From Lacibacter sp. H407 (GTDB lineage Bacteria > Bacteroidota > Bacteroidia > Chitinophagales > Chitinophagaceae): a stretch of DNA of 64,000 bases. The position numbers and the translations under genes are program-made. This document shows, one piece after another, positions 38,292 through 46,822 of the stretch (position 1 is the first letter of the stretch; the number at the start of each line of letters is the position of its first letter). The notes under the pieces are model-generated. The model searched no databases. It had not been told where the DNA came from and worked only from the letters and a program-made list of their open reading frames with translations. The stretch is taken from assembly GCF_037892605.1 (NCBI RefSeq), contig NZ_JBBKTU010000001.1, forward strand, positions 2,790,001-2,854,000, in the 5' to 3' direction.

Positions 38292-38996
38292 TTAGTAAAA
38301 CAACTCAACATAGTTTTTGGCAAATGTTTGCCAGAAAGCAGTATCCCGTAATTGCCAAAGTACAGAGCCGATCAGTAGTATCAGAAAAACAGTGAGAAAT
38401 GGTTTGTAGTTTTTCTTCCTATACACATCAACGCCCAAAAGAATTCCTACAATTAGAAGGTCCAGCACATCAGTAATGGTCAATGCATCCCAAACGCTTA
38501 ATCCAAAACTACTACTCAGTCCCCGTCCTACGCCGGGCCCGATTGCCAGAATTCCGGTGGCAATCATATACCGCATATGTGAGTCGGGCGATTTGCGAGT
38601 GATCATTGCCAGGCTCCAGAAAATTGCAAATGTTAAAAAACCCCTCATATCAAGCACAATGAAGGCAAGCATATTCTGCTCTGGTACATTTGCCTGCAAG
38701 CCCCGATAATAACCTCCTCTGCCGATCAGGAACAATGAGATGATAATGAGTGGCCCCAGCACCCAAGAAACTTTTCCGATTGTTCTGTGTAGGTTGGCAC
38801 GGCCGTATTGTATCAGTAAAGGCTGTACGATCAGCAACAGCATCCATGTCATCAGCAACGCACCGTGGACATGGATCAGCGTTGTTATATTTTTAAATTG
38901 CGGGAACAGGCTTGTATACGATTGATAAAAGCCCCATTGCACTGCAATTAAAATAAGGAATATAAAAATGGCCGTGTTACGATACACTTGTTGCAT
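38292..38996 (-). CDS. Seven-helix membrane protein, DUF2306-like
   Basis: 234 residues with about seven hydrophobic helices. HVHGALLMTWMLLLIVQPLL and GRANLHRTIGKVSW resemble the HxxxG...HRxxG pattern of DUF2306-type membrane proteins, in which conserved His residues suggest heme or metal binding, though this is not demonstrated. It ends convergently with the preceding small membrane protein gene. I cannot assign a role. Confidence 0.6.
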   Translation of the reverse strand: MQQVYRNTAIFIFLILIAVQWGFYQSYTSLFPQFKNITTLIHVHGALLMTWMLLLIVQPLLIQYGRANLHRTIGKVSWVLGPLIIISLFLIGRGGYYRGLQANVPEQNMLAFIVLDMRGFLTFAIFWSLAMITRKSPDSHMRYMIATGILAIGPGVGRGLSSSFGLSVWDALTITDVLDLLIVGILLGVDVYRKKNYKPFLTVFLILLIGSVLWQLRDTAFWQTFAKNYVELFY

Positions 38997-39034
38997 GGAC
39001 TGTTTTTTGTGAGTGGAGATTGAGTAGGGTGAAA

Positions 39035-39133
39035 CTACCTGTTTTCTTTAACAATTGCAAGCCGCTTTCTTTTTTTGATTTCTTCTGCAATGCGTTTGGA
39101 GCGGTATTCTGAGAGAGAACATGTAAATCCCAT
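39035..39133 (-). CDS. Possible small protein, 32 residues
   Basis: A short minus-strand frame starts with MGFTCSLSEYRSKR and continues with a Lys/Arg-rich helical tail (AEEIKKRKRL) to a TAG at 39035. It sits about 39 bases upstream of the DUF2306-like gene on the same strand, as a leader gene would. The amphipathic, charged composition is more protein-like than most random frames. No family is recognised. Confidence 0.3.
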   Translation of the reverse strand: MGFTCSLSEYRSKRIAEEIKKRKRLAIVKENR

Positions 39134-39282
39134 GGCATAGCAAGAGAATTCAGCCTAACAGAATGAACTTTTGTATTTTTAATCAGCATTTGAAATGGCC
39201 AAATGAACTTCCAATTACGGTACAACAAAAATGCGATAACGTACTATGCCATATTCATCAATCTTTCAAAAAGTACTACTAT

Positions 39283-39762
39283 ATGACTCTAATTAAAGAA
39301 ATAGTTACTTGTATCATTTTCTTATGCACAACAACTTCAGTAAAGGCTCAGTCGGGTGCGAACACTGCGTCAAAAGATTCGTTATTTAATATAATTCAAA
39401 AGATGGATAGTGTTTTTTTTAACGCATTTAATGCATGCGATACTTCTAAAACAAAAACATTGTTTACGAAGGATCTGGAATTTTATCATGATGCCGGAGG
39501 ACTTACAAACTATGATCAAAATCTGAATTCCATCAGATATCGGTGTAATAATAAAGCCAAAGTGAGGAGAGAGTTAGTAAAAGAAAGTCTTGAGGTATAT
39601 CCAATTGCAAATTATGGGGCCATTCAAATTGGGTTACATAAATTTTATTATACCGAAGCCGGTAAAAGTGAACAGTTGGATGGAACTTTCCGATTTGTCC
39701 ACATTTGGGTGCATACAAACAATGAATGGAAAATATCAAGAGTAATAAGTTACGATCATTAA
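39283..39762 (+). CDS. Secreted DUF4440/SnoaL-like (NTF2 fold) protein
   Basis: About 159 residues from the ATG at 39283, which opens a signal peptide (TCIIFLCTTTSVKAQ). The frame extends upstream to 39163, but that extension is not signal-like. The mature part has the NTF2-like DUF4440 pattern: an N-terminal helix DSVFFNAFNACDTSKTKTLF, then DLEFYHDAGG, a beta-rich centre and FRFVHIWVHTNNEWKISRVI at the end. Members of this fold are small binding proteins or enzymes; no substrate can be inferred here. Confidence 0.72.
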   Translation: MTLIKEIVTCIIFLCTTTSVKAQSGANTASKDSLFNIIQKMDSVFFNAFNACDTSKTKTLFTKDLEFYHDAGGLTNYDQNLNSIRYRCNNKAKVRRELVKESLEVYPIANYGAIQIGLHKFYYTEAGKSEQLDGTFRFVHIWVHTNNEWKISRVISYDH

Positions 39763-39877
39763 ACCGGGCTTTGCAGGCACATCCTAAAATGCTATGCCAA
39801 CAGTTATAGTTGTTCATAATCGGTAAATACAGGATGTAAGCAGTTATGCAAACGGACAAACAATTTAAAAACAAACA

Positions 39878-40432
39878 GTGAGAAAGCTAATTGCAGCAAT
39901 CAATGTAACCCTTGACGGATTTTGCGACCACACGGTAATAGCCGCTGATGAAGAAATACATCAACATTACGCTGAACTGTTAGATAATGCAGACGTTGTT
40001 TTATATGGACGAACAACCTACCAACTGATGCAATTCTGGCAAGAGCTGGTAAAAAATCCTTCAGGTGAAAAGTCAATGGATGACTTTGCTGTGGCGATGG
40101 ACAAAATTCCAAAAATTGTTTTTTCGCATACATTAAAAAATACAGAATGGGATAGTGCAAAACTGGCAGATCGGCCGATCGAAGATGTGGTGAAAGAATT
40201 AAAGCAATCCGTTGAAGGGAGAGATATTCTGGTTGGCAGCAGAAGTTTAATTCTGCAATTAATGAAACTGAATTTGATCGATGAATATCAACTCTGTTTT
40301 CACCCTGTTGTTGCCGGACGTGGATTGCCATTATTTGAAAATGTAAATGACAGATTTGTTTTTAAACTCATAAAGACAAAAACCTTTCAGGGCGGTGCAG
40401 TAACGCTTTACTATCAACCGGCAGACAGGTAA
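39878..40432 (+). CDS. Dihydrofolate reductase-like (RibD C-terminal family) protein
   Basis: 184 residues from a GTG start. RKLIAAINVTLDGFCDH at the N-terminus, VVLYGRTTYQLMQFW, KIVFSHTLKNTEW, ILVGSRSLILQLMKLNLIDE and CFHPVVAGRGLPLFE are the standard blocks of the RibD_C/YwjB-YyaP reductase-like family, which binds NADPH. The physiological substrate of these stand-alone proteins is generally unknown. It is not part of a visible operon. Confidence 0.8.
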   Translation: MRKLIAAINVTLDGFCDHTVIAADEEIHQHYAELLDNADVVLYGRTTYQLMQFWQELVKNPSGEKSMDDFAVAMDKIPKIVFSHTLKNTEWDSAKLADRPIEDVVKELKQSVEGRDILVGSRSLILQLMKLNLIDEYQLCFHPVVAGRGLPLFENVNDRFVFKLIKTKTFQGGAVTLYYQPADR

Positions 40433-40754
40433 ACAAATATTTTCAACTGTCGGAGTTTATTCAAACCAAGTTTTCCGTTCTCTCACTTTATTTTTCCTAC
40501 CACCCACCCTCCGCCAGCTTTTAGCGCTTTATATCAGGTAACGATCATTCTTATTAAAGCCATATGCTGAAAGTTTTTCAATGTATACTACACAGGATGC
40601 TGATTTGGAGAGGCAAGGCTTTTCCGACTGCAGCCAGTCCCAAACGAACAGAACAGCCATCTTTTCAACGTTTCGGGTATCAACATAGATCATTTATTCG
40701 AAAAGCAGTGGGGTTGCTTCTTGCGAAACAGACTATGGCAATAAATGATTTGCT
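40433..40754 (+). other. Intergenic region upstream of the LacI gene
   Basis: 322 bases. A frame from 40564 to 40758 overlaps the LacI start by four bases but lacks coding character. The only motif noted is CAACGTTTCG at 40666-40675, whose complement CGAAACGTTG resembles CGAAAACGTTG upstream of susC at 41915-41925. No terminator or RNA gene is apparent. Confidence 0.4.
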
Positions 40755-41774
40755 ATGACGCTGAAACATCTTGCCAATGAGCTGAATCTATCATTCTCCA
40801 CTGTGTCGAAGGCATTGCGTGACAGTCATGAGATCAGTGAAGGCACAAAGAAGATCGTACTCGCTAAGGCAAAGGAATTGAATTACCAGGTAAATCCGTT
40901 TGCAAGCGGATTACGAAAGCAAAAGAGCAGAACCATCGCAGTGATCATTCCTGAAGTAGTGAATGATTTCTTTGGTCCGGTGATCAACGGTATTGAATCG
41001 ATCGCACAGGAAAAAGGATATCACGTACTGATCTATCTCACGCACGAAGACGTAAAAAGAGAAGTGGCGATTGCAAAAGTGATCCAGAATGGCCGTGTTG
41101 ATGGAGTGATGATCTCGTTATCATCAAAAACCACTGATACCGCTCATCTTGAAGAATTGAACGACAAAGAAATTCCGCTTGTTTTCTTCGACAGAATTGC
41201 AGAACACATCAATGTGCCGAAAGTTATGACCGATGACCAGGACAGCGGAGCATTGGCAACACAGCATTTGATCGATAACGGATGTAAACAAATTGCTTTT
41301 CTCACCATATCACAATCACTTTCTATCAGCAATAAGCGGATGAACGGATACTTCGAGGCATTAAGAAAAAATAATGTGCAAGAAAATGCAGATATGATAT
41401 TGAATTGTGATGGAAATGATCACTCAGATTATAATCTTATTAAAGAGTTGTTGCAACGTAGTGATAGACCCGATGGGATATTTGCTTCCATTGAAAGCCT
41501 GGCCATCGCAACCTATGAAGTTTGTGAAGAGTTAAAGCTCCGGATTCCGCAGGATGTGAAAGTCATTTGTTTTTCAAATTTGAAAACAGCAAAGCTGCTG
41601 AATCCATCCATGACAACTATTACACAGCCTGCATTTGAAATTGGAAGAGAAGCAGCCGATATATTATTTAAACTGGTTGAAAAGAAAGGGCATCATTTCC
41701 TCAAGGAAAAAACAGTGATCAATTCAAGATTAGTAGAACGGAATTCGACAAAACAAAATTATAGCAGCAAATAA
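40755..41774 (+). CDS. LacI-family transcriptional regulator of the region 3 PUL
   Basis: 339 residues. The LacI helix-turn-helix begins immediately (TLKHLANELNLSFSTVSKAL, residues 2-21) with the hinge-helix region NPFASGLRKQKSRT near residues 52-65. A periplasmic-binding-protein-like sugar domain follows (IAVIIPEVVNDFFGPVINGI; DGVMISLSSKT; FFDRI; MTDDQDSGALATQHLI; DGIFASIESLAIATYE). It precedes susC by 248 bases on the same strand and presumably responds to a sugar derived from the target glycan. LacI control of susCD is less common than HTCS or ECF control in Bacteroidota but is known. Confidence 0.9.
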   Translation: MTLKHLANELNLSFSTVSKALRDSHEISEGTKKIVLAKAKELNYQVNPFASGLRKQKSRTIAVIIPEVVNDFFGPVINGIESIAQEKGYHVLIYLTHEDVKREVAIAKVIQNGRVDGVMISLSSKTTDTAHLEELNDKEIPLVFFDRIAEHINVPKVMTDDQDSGALATQHLIDNGCKQIAFLTISQSLSISNKRMNGYFEALRKNNVQENADMILNCDGNDHSDYNLIKELLQRSDRPDGIFASIESLAIATYEVCEELKLRIPQDVKVICFSNLKTAKLLNPSMTTITQPAFEIGREAADILFKLVEKKGHHFLKEKTVINSRLVERNSTKQNYSSK

Positions 41775-41800
41775 AAGTTGCCGTACACCTTCATATCAGT

Positions 41801-41815
41801 GGGAGATAATCTCTC
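41801..41815. repeat. Palindrome GGGAGAT-A-ATCTCTC upstream of susC
   Basis: Seven-base arms (one G-T pair) flank a single base, 27 bases after the LacI stop codon. The one-base spacer is too short for a hairpin loop, so if functional it would be a protein-binding site. Confidence 0.3.
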
Positions 41816-41817
41816 CA

Positions 41818-41850
41818 ATTCTTTAAATCAATAAGCTGATTTAAGAGAAT
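41818..41850. repeat. AT-rich inverted repeat after lacI / before susC
   Basis: ATTCTTTAAATCA (41818-41830) and TGATTTAAGAGAAT (41837-41850) pair over 13 positions with a single bulge around the loop ATAAGC. There is no T tract on the plus strand, so it may be a weak terminator of the LacI gene or a binding site rather than a classical terminator. Confidence 0.5.
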
Positions 41851-41914
41851 AAAATTCCTATTGTTTTGTCGTTAAATAAAGGATGCTTTCTCAATAAAAA
41901 TGTACTACTTCTTT

Positions 41915-41925
41915 CGAAAACGTTG
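41915..41925. promoter_or_regulatory. Candidate LacI-type operator upstream of susC
   Basis: CGAAAACGTTG contains an AACGTT palindrome with the central CG step typical of LacI-family sites. Its right eight bases, AAACGTTG, also occur (on the complement) in front of the LacI gene at 40666-40674. It lies about 98 bases before the susC start. Confidence 0.3.
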
Positions 41926-42022
41926 TAGCTAATAAATGTCTTCATCTCTCTTGTTGTTCCTTTTCTTTTTCTCAATTTAACATCCTCAAACGACCAGTCT
42001 TAACGAAACTAAAACGATTGTT

Positions 42023-45000
42023 ATGCTTAAAAAGAAAATTACACTTTCTCTTTTTTTGTGTTTTTGCAGCATTCTTGCATTCGCACAAACCAAAACAGTA
42101 ACAGGTAAAATTACCTCGGCAGACAATACTCCATTGTCGGGCGCTACCGTTACTTTAAAAAACTCAAAAACCAGTACTACTACAACCAGCAACGGAACAT
42201 TCTCAATTAATGTTCCGGAAAATTCGTCCGGAATATTGGTGGTAACCTATGTTGGGTTTGAACTACAGGAACTTGAAATTGGCAACGCAACAACGTTGAA
42301 CATTCGCATGTCAGAATCAGCAACAGGTCTTAACGAAGTTGTGGTGGTTGGTTATGGTACACAAAAGAAAAGTGATATCATCAGCTCTGTTGCATCGATC
42401 AAACCTGAGAAGGCAACACGCAACGTCACATTAGATGTTGGTGAAATGTTACGTGGCAAAGCTGCTGGGGTGCAGGTAACTACAAACGATGCTGGTCCGG
42501 GCGGATCATCGGATATCCTCATTCGTGGCAGAAGTTCGATCTCGGGAGGTAACAGTCCCATTGTTATTGCAGATGGTGTTCGTATTGGTTCGATCAATGA
42601 TCTGAATCCAAATGATATTGCCGGTATTGAAATATTAAAAGATGCGGCGGCACAAGCCATCTATGGTGCACGAGCATCGAATGGTGTAATTCTCATTACT
42701 ACAAAACGTGGCAAGGCAGGCAAACTAACGGTGAACTATAACGGCTACTATGGTACACAAACGGCGAAACGGAATTTTGATGTGTATACAGGACAAGAGT
42801 TTGCACAGTTGAAGCGTGAAGCCGACAGAGCCGTGAATAATAATATTATGCGCAGCGATGCACTCATCTTTAGTGCAGAAGAATTAGCTGCTATTGCTGA
42901 AAACCGTTCCATCGATTGGTCGGGACAAATTTTGAAGCCGGCCACCATTCAAAACCATGATTTGAGTTTTTCAGCCGGCACTGAAAAAACAAAAGTATAT
43001 GTAGGCGGTAACTTTCAAAATATGACAGGGATTGTACCAACAACCAATATTAAAAAGGGTACAGTGCGATTGAACCTTGATCAGGAATTAACTGCATGGC
43101 TCAAAGCAGGCGTAAATACATCATTCCAGATTTCAGGAAGCAGTGACCCTGGTGTTGGTGGGGTTGTTCGTCAAATTGTTACAGCTTCTCCATTAGGTAA
43201 TATTTATAATACCGATGGTTCATTCAATGTTCGTCCGGGTGGCAATCAGGAAAGTTTTAATCCATTGTTGAATTTGAATGAAACACAAAACCGCAAAACA
43301 AGCCGTAACGATATCATCAACATCTTTTTCGATGTTAGTCCGATTAAAAATTTCAACTACCGTCTTAATACAAGTCGGAGATCATGGAATTTCAGAGAAA
43401 CAAATTATAACACCAAGCTTTCAGAAAGTGGTGTAGCAAGTGGTTTTGCAAACGGCTCTATCAACTTTCAGGAAAATGTAGAGTGGCAGGTAGAGAATAT
43501 TCTTACCTATCATACACGAATCAAGAATCACAATTTACATTTCACAGCGGTAGGTAGTGCAACACAGCAAGACTATAATGATTTCAGAAATTCATCCAAT
43601 CAAATACCAAACGACATTCTGGGTATTTATGGTTTGGAAGCAGCCGGTATTAATACGCCGACTATTGGAGGTAATCAACGTCGCTTAATTTCAGGTGTTG
43701 GACGTATTCAATACGATTATTTATCGAAGTACTATGTTACACTGAGTGCAAGGGCTGATGGGTCTTCTGTTTTTGGAGCCGAAAACAAATGGGGTTACTT
43801 CCCGGCAATCGCAGTTGGTTGGAATATCCATAAAGAAAGTTTCCTTGGCGGCATCAAACAGCTTTCGAATTTGAAATTGAGAGCCAGTTATGGTAGTGTT
43901 GGTAACGAAGCCATTCCTCCATACGGAAGTTTAGCACTTGCCGATCAACGTGATTATTTATTTCTTGGCGAAAGAGTATCGGGCTATACACCGGGAAGTA
44001 CATTGTCGAATCCAAGGTTGAAATGGGAAACATCAACTACATTAAACCTGGCGCTTGATTTTGGATTATTTAAAAACCGCCTGTCAGGCACAGTTGAATA
44101 TTATAAAACAAACACAACCGATCTGTTGGTAAACCGTCAGTTGAATGCATCGATTGGTTATTCAACGCAGCCGTTTAATATTGGCGAAATTCAAAATCAG
44201 GGAATCGAAATACAGATCGATGCCATTCCTGTTCAAACAAAAGATTTAACTGTTCAAACAGGATTGTTGTTTTCAAGAAACCGAAATCAGATCTTACGAT
44301 TATATGGTGATGTGAATGGTGATGGTGTGGAAGATGATGATGTTGCGAATAACTGGTTCATTGGTCAGCCAATTGAAATTTTCCGTCAACCGAAATACTT
44401 AGGTGTATGGCAGGGTGTGGAAGTGTATCCCGGTTCAACATTCAATACTGCAACTGGCAAATGGGAGATCAATGGTGCACAGGCGCCGGTAGCATTGGAC
44501 AAAGATGGTAATCCAATTAAAGATCCGTTTACAGGAAGAACACCGGTACCCGGCACTGTAAAATTAGAAGACAGAAATGGTGATGGTAAAATCGATCCAA
44601 ATGATAATTATATCACATCAAGATATCCTTATTGGATGGGTTCTTTCAATATTAATGTAAGCTATAAAGGATTTGATCTGTCGATGGATATTTATACCGT
44701 ACAGGGAATTACAAGAAACAATCAATTCCTGTATGATTATACGGCGGGTGGTGATTTGCGTGGTAACAGAAACGGAATTAAAGTTGATTACTGGACTCCT
44801 GAAAATCCATCAAACACTTATCCGCAACCAAATGCAGGTACATCCCCTCCCGGTATGACGAATCTTGGTTTGCAGGATGCATCGTTCTGGAGATTACAAA
44901 ATCTTTCATTAGGGTATAACTTTTCTCCGAAAACAGTATCAAGGTTGAAGTTGGCAAACTTAAGAGTATATGCAACTGCTCAGAACTTATTTACAATAAC

Positions 45001-45088
45001 AGATTACAAAGCATACAGTCCTGAGCAGGATCTATATGCCTATCCAATGACAACCAATTTTGTGTTTGGTGTAAAGCTTGGTCTGTAA
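42023..45088 (+). CDS. SusC-like TonB-dependent transporter of region 3
   Basis: 1021 residues. A signal peptide ending AFAQ is followed by a CarboxypepD_reg-like domain (about residues 24-98), NEVVVVGYGTQ, a plug with VIADGVRIGS and KDAAAQAIYGARASNG, and a beta-barrel ending FVFGVKLGL. No STN domain is present, in line with LacI rather than ECF/FecR control. It forms the outer-membrane importer of the third PUL with the SusD-like protein, whose ATG is 62 bases downstream, a larger gap than in the other two pairs and one containing a 12-bp palindrome. Confidence 0.94.
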   Translation: MLKKKITLSLFLCFCSILAFAQTKTVTGKITSADNTPLSGATVTLKNSKTSTTTTSNGTFSINVPENSSGILVVTYVGFELQELEIGNATTLNIRMSESATGLNEVVVVGYGTQKKSDIISSVASIKPEKATRNVTLDVGEMLRGKAAGVQVTTNDAGPGGSSDILIRGRSSISGGNSPIVIADGVRIGSINDLNPNDIAGIEILKDAAAQAIYGARASNGVILITTKRGKAGKLTVNYNGYYGTQTAKRNFDVYTGQEFAQLKREADRAVNNNIMRSDALIFSAEELAAIAENRSIDWSGQILKPATIQNHDLSFSAGTEKTKVYVGGNFQNMTGIVPTTNIKKGTVRLNLDQELTAWLKAGVNTSFQISGSSDPGVGGVVRQIVTASPLGNIYNTDGSFNVRPGGNQESFNPLLNLNETQNRKTSRNDIINIFFDVSPIKNFNYRLNTSRRSWNFRETNYNTKLSESGVASGFANGSINFQENVEWQVENILTYHTRIKNHNLHFTAVGSATQQDYNDFRNSSNQIPNDILGIYGLEAAGINTPTIGGNQRRLISGVGRIQYDYLSKYYVTLSARADGSSVFGAENKWGYFPAIAVGWNIHKESFLGGIKQLSNLKLRASYGSVGNEAIPPYGSLALADQRDYLFLGERVSGYTPGSTLSNPRLKWETSTTLNLALDFGLFKNRLSGTVEYYKTNTTDLLVNRQLNASIGYSTQPFNIGEIQNQGIEIQIDAIPVQTKDLTVQTGLLFSRNRNQILRLYGDVNGDGVEDDDVANNWFIGQPIEIFRQPKYLGVWQGVEVYPGSTFNTATGKWEINGAQAPVALDKDGNPIKDPFTGRTPVPGTVKLEDRNGDGKIDPNDNYITSRYPYWMGSFNINVSYKGFDLSMDIYTVQGITRNNQFLYDYTAGGDLRGNRNGIKVDYWTPENPSNTYPQPNAGTSPPGMTNLGLQDASFWRLQNLSLGYNFSPKTVSRLKLANLRVYATAQNLFTITDYKAYSPEQDLYAYPMTTNFVFGVKLGL

Positions 45089-45090
45089 CC

Positions 45091-45102
45091 GTTTACGTAA
45101 AC
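45091..45102. promoter_or_regulatory. 12-bp perfect palindrome between susC and susD
   Basis: GTTTACGTAAAC is perfectly palindromic with a central CG, three bases after the susC stop codon. The symmetry and central CG resemble LacI-family operators. No loop is available, so it is not a hairpin terminator. Confidence 0.4.
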
Positions 45103-45150
45103 AAGTCTGTAAAAGCAGACACATTGTTTTAATTGATTAAAAAAATTATA

Positions 45151-46743
45151 ATGAAAAATATATTTAAGATAGCAGTTGTTGTTGTGGGAATTGTATTTCT
45201 CAACAGCTCTTGCAAAAAATGGCTCACGGAAGAAAATTTTGTGAGAATTGGTTCTGATGTTATTTATCAGGATGAAGGTGGTTTAAGTGTAGGCTTGGGT
45301 GCGTTGTATAATTTGCAACGTGCTTATGAACTTATGAGTTATAACAATGGATTGCAACAGAACAATCTCTGGGTTTATTGTGCCGATGATCTCGGTTGTA
45401 CAAGAACATTCAATGATGCGCAGGTTTACAAAGCAAATATGAATGCGATCAATTTCCCAAGAGGAAAATGGAATTCAGGTTATCAGCTTATTGACAGAGC
45501 CAGTGCAATTATCTCTGCAGCTCCGAATGTTACATTTTCTTCGGCTGCAAACAGAAGCCGTGTAATTGCAGAAGCGAAAGTAATTCGTGCAATGACGTAC
45601 TTTAAACTCTGGCAACTTTATGACAATATTCTGATCGATACTATTCCAACAACAGTTGAAAATGCATTTGAACCGGTTGTATACAGCCCGGCAGCGAAAG
45701 CAGATGTATTGAACCTCATCAATTCTGATTTGGATTTTGCAATTGCAAATTTATCATACAACACAAAGCCCGGGCAAATCAGCCAGGGATTGGCAAGGCA
45801 TATCCGTGCGCAGGTAGCTTCATGGCAGAGTGATTGGACCACAATGGCTGCACAGTGTGATGCAATTATCAATACAGGTGGTTATAGTCTGCAACCGCTG
45901 GATCTTGTGTTTGGTGCCAACGTAAATCACAAGGAGGCAATTTATACTTATCAGTTTGATGAGATATTAAGTAACAACAGCGGTACACTTGCCGGAGGTG
46001 AACAACATTACCTCAGTGCATTTTTTACTGCACGTTATTATGAAATGCCCGGTGGCCATATGATCGAGGATAATACGTGGGGTGGAAATTCATTTGCATG
46101 GACAACTCCAAACTTCTATTTAAAACGTTTAATGGGTTGGGACGCTGCAACAGGTCTTTCTCCTGATAGACGCTTTACTACTTATTTCTATCCTGATACA
46201 GTGATCGGTAACAAACCGGGTTCTGCTTACTTTGGATTGAAGTTGCCAAGGTCATCTTATCCGGGTAACAACAAGCTTGGTAATTACAGACAATATTCTT
46301 TCAGTGTAAAAAAATACCAGGATTTTACAAAGCCCGCAGGACGTGCAGGCAGTTACAAAGATGTAATTGCATACCGTTTGGCAGAAACATTATTGTTGGG
46401 TGCTGAAGCGCATTGGAGAAAGTCAGGCAACCCATCCGATCCAACTGCATTGTTGTATATCAACAGAATTCGTACAAGAGCGGGTATGCCTTCGTTTACA
46501 ACGCTTGATCAACAAACTATTTTAGATGAGTCGGCACGTGAATTGGCATTTGAAGGTGGCCGCTGGTTTTTGTTGAAACGTATGGGTGTATTGGTTAGTC
46601 AGGTGAATCAATATCATACATTCGGAAGTTCGAGTACAAATGAAGCCGTGTTTCCAATGCAGCCTCACATGGTGCGTTGGCCGATACCACAGGATCAGAT
46701 CGATCTGATGGCACCGAGCTTTCCACAAAATCAAGGTTACTAA
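45151..46743 (+). CDS. SusD-family glycan-binding lipoprotein of region 3
   Basis: About 530 residues from the ATG at 45151; a TTG at 45133 is an alternative but less likely start. The lipobox Cys is in FLNSSCKKWLTEE. SusD landmarks include RVIAEAKVIRAMTYFKLWQL, VIAYRLAETLLLGAEAHWRK, a Phe-rich DESARELAFEGGRWFLLKRM block and the C-terminal RWPIPQDQIDL. It pairs with the upstream SusC. A bidirectional terminator (46756-46791) follows the stop codon. Confidence 0.93.
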   Translation: MKNIFKIAVVVVGIVFLNSSCKKWLTEENFVRIGSDVIYQDEGGLSVGLGALYNLQRAYELMSYNNGLQQNNLWVYCADDLGCTRTFNDAQVYKANMNAINFPRGKWNSGYQLIDRASAIISAAPNVTFSSAANRSRVIAEAKVIRAMTYFKLWQLYDNILIDTIPTTVENAFEPVVYSPAAKADVLNLINSDLDFAIANLSYNTKPGQISQGLARHIRAQVASWQSDWTTMAAQCDAIINTGGYSLQPLDLVFGANVNHKEAIYTYQFDEILSNNSGTLAGGEQHYLSAFFTARYYEMPGGHMIEDNTWGGNSFAWTTPNFYLKRLMGWDAATGLSPDRRFTTYFYPDTVIGNKPGSAYFGLKLPRSSYPGNNKLGNYRQYSFSVKKYQDFTKPAGRAGSYKDVIAYRLAETLLLGAEAHWRKSGNPSDPTALLYINRIRTRAGMPSFTTLDQQTILDESARELAFEGGRWFLLKRMGVLVSQVNQYHTFGSSSTNEAVFPMQPHMVRWPIPQDQIDLMAPSFPQNQGY

Positions 46744-46755
46744 GATGTTCTTTTC

Positions 46756-46791
46756 AAAAGCAGGACTGTTAATTTCTACAGTCCTGCTTTT
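46756..46791. terminator. Strong bidirectional terminator after susD
   Basis: AAAAGCAGGACTGT (46756-46769) is perfectly complementary over 14 bases to ACAGTCCTGCTTTT (46778-46791) around the loop TAATTTCT. The stem carries an A tract on the left and a T tract on the right, the form of an intrinsic terminator in both directions. It separates susCD from the GH3 and downstream genes. Confidence 0.88.
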
Positions 46792-46822
46792 ATCATTCAT
46801 ATTTTATTGCAATTAACCCGGA

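Noticed and set aside
39163-39282. N-terminal extension of the DUF4440-like protein
   Set aside because: The translation is Cys/His/Tyr-rich and not signal-like, while the ATG at 39283 starts a signal peptide.
40564-40758. 64-codon frame overlapping the LacI start by four bases
   Set aside because: No recognisable signature or coding character. The overlap looks translationally coupled but the LacI gene starts naturally at 40755 with a complete helix-turn-helix.
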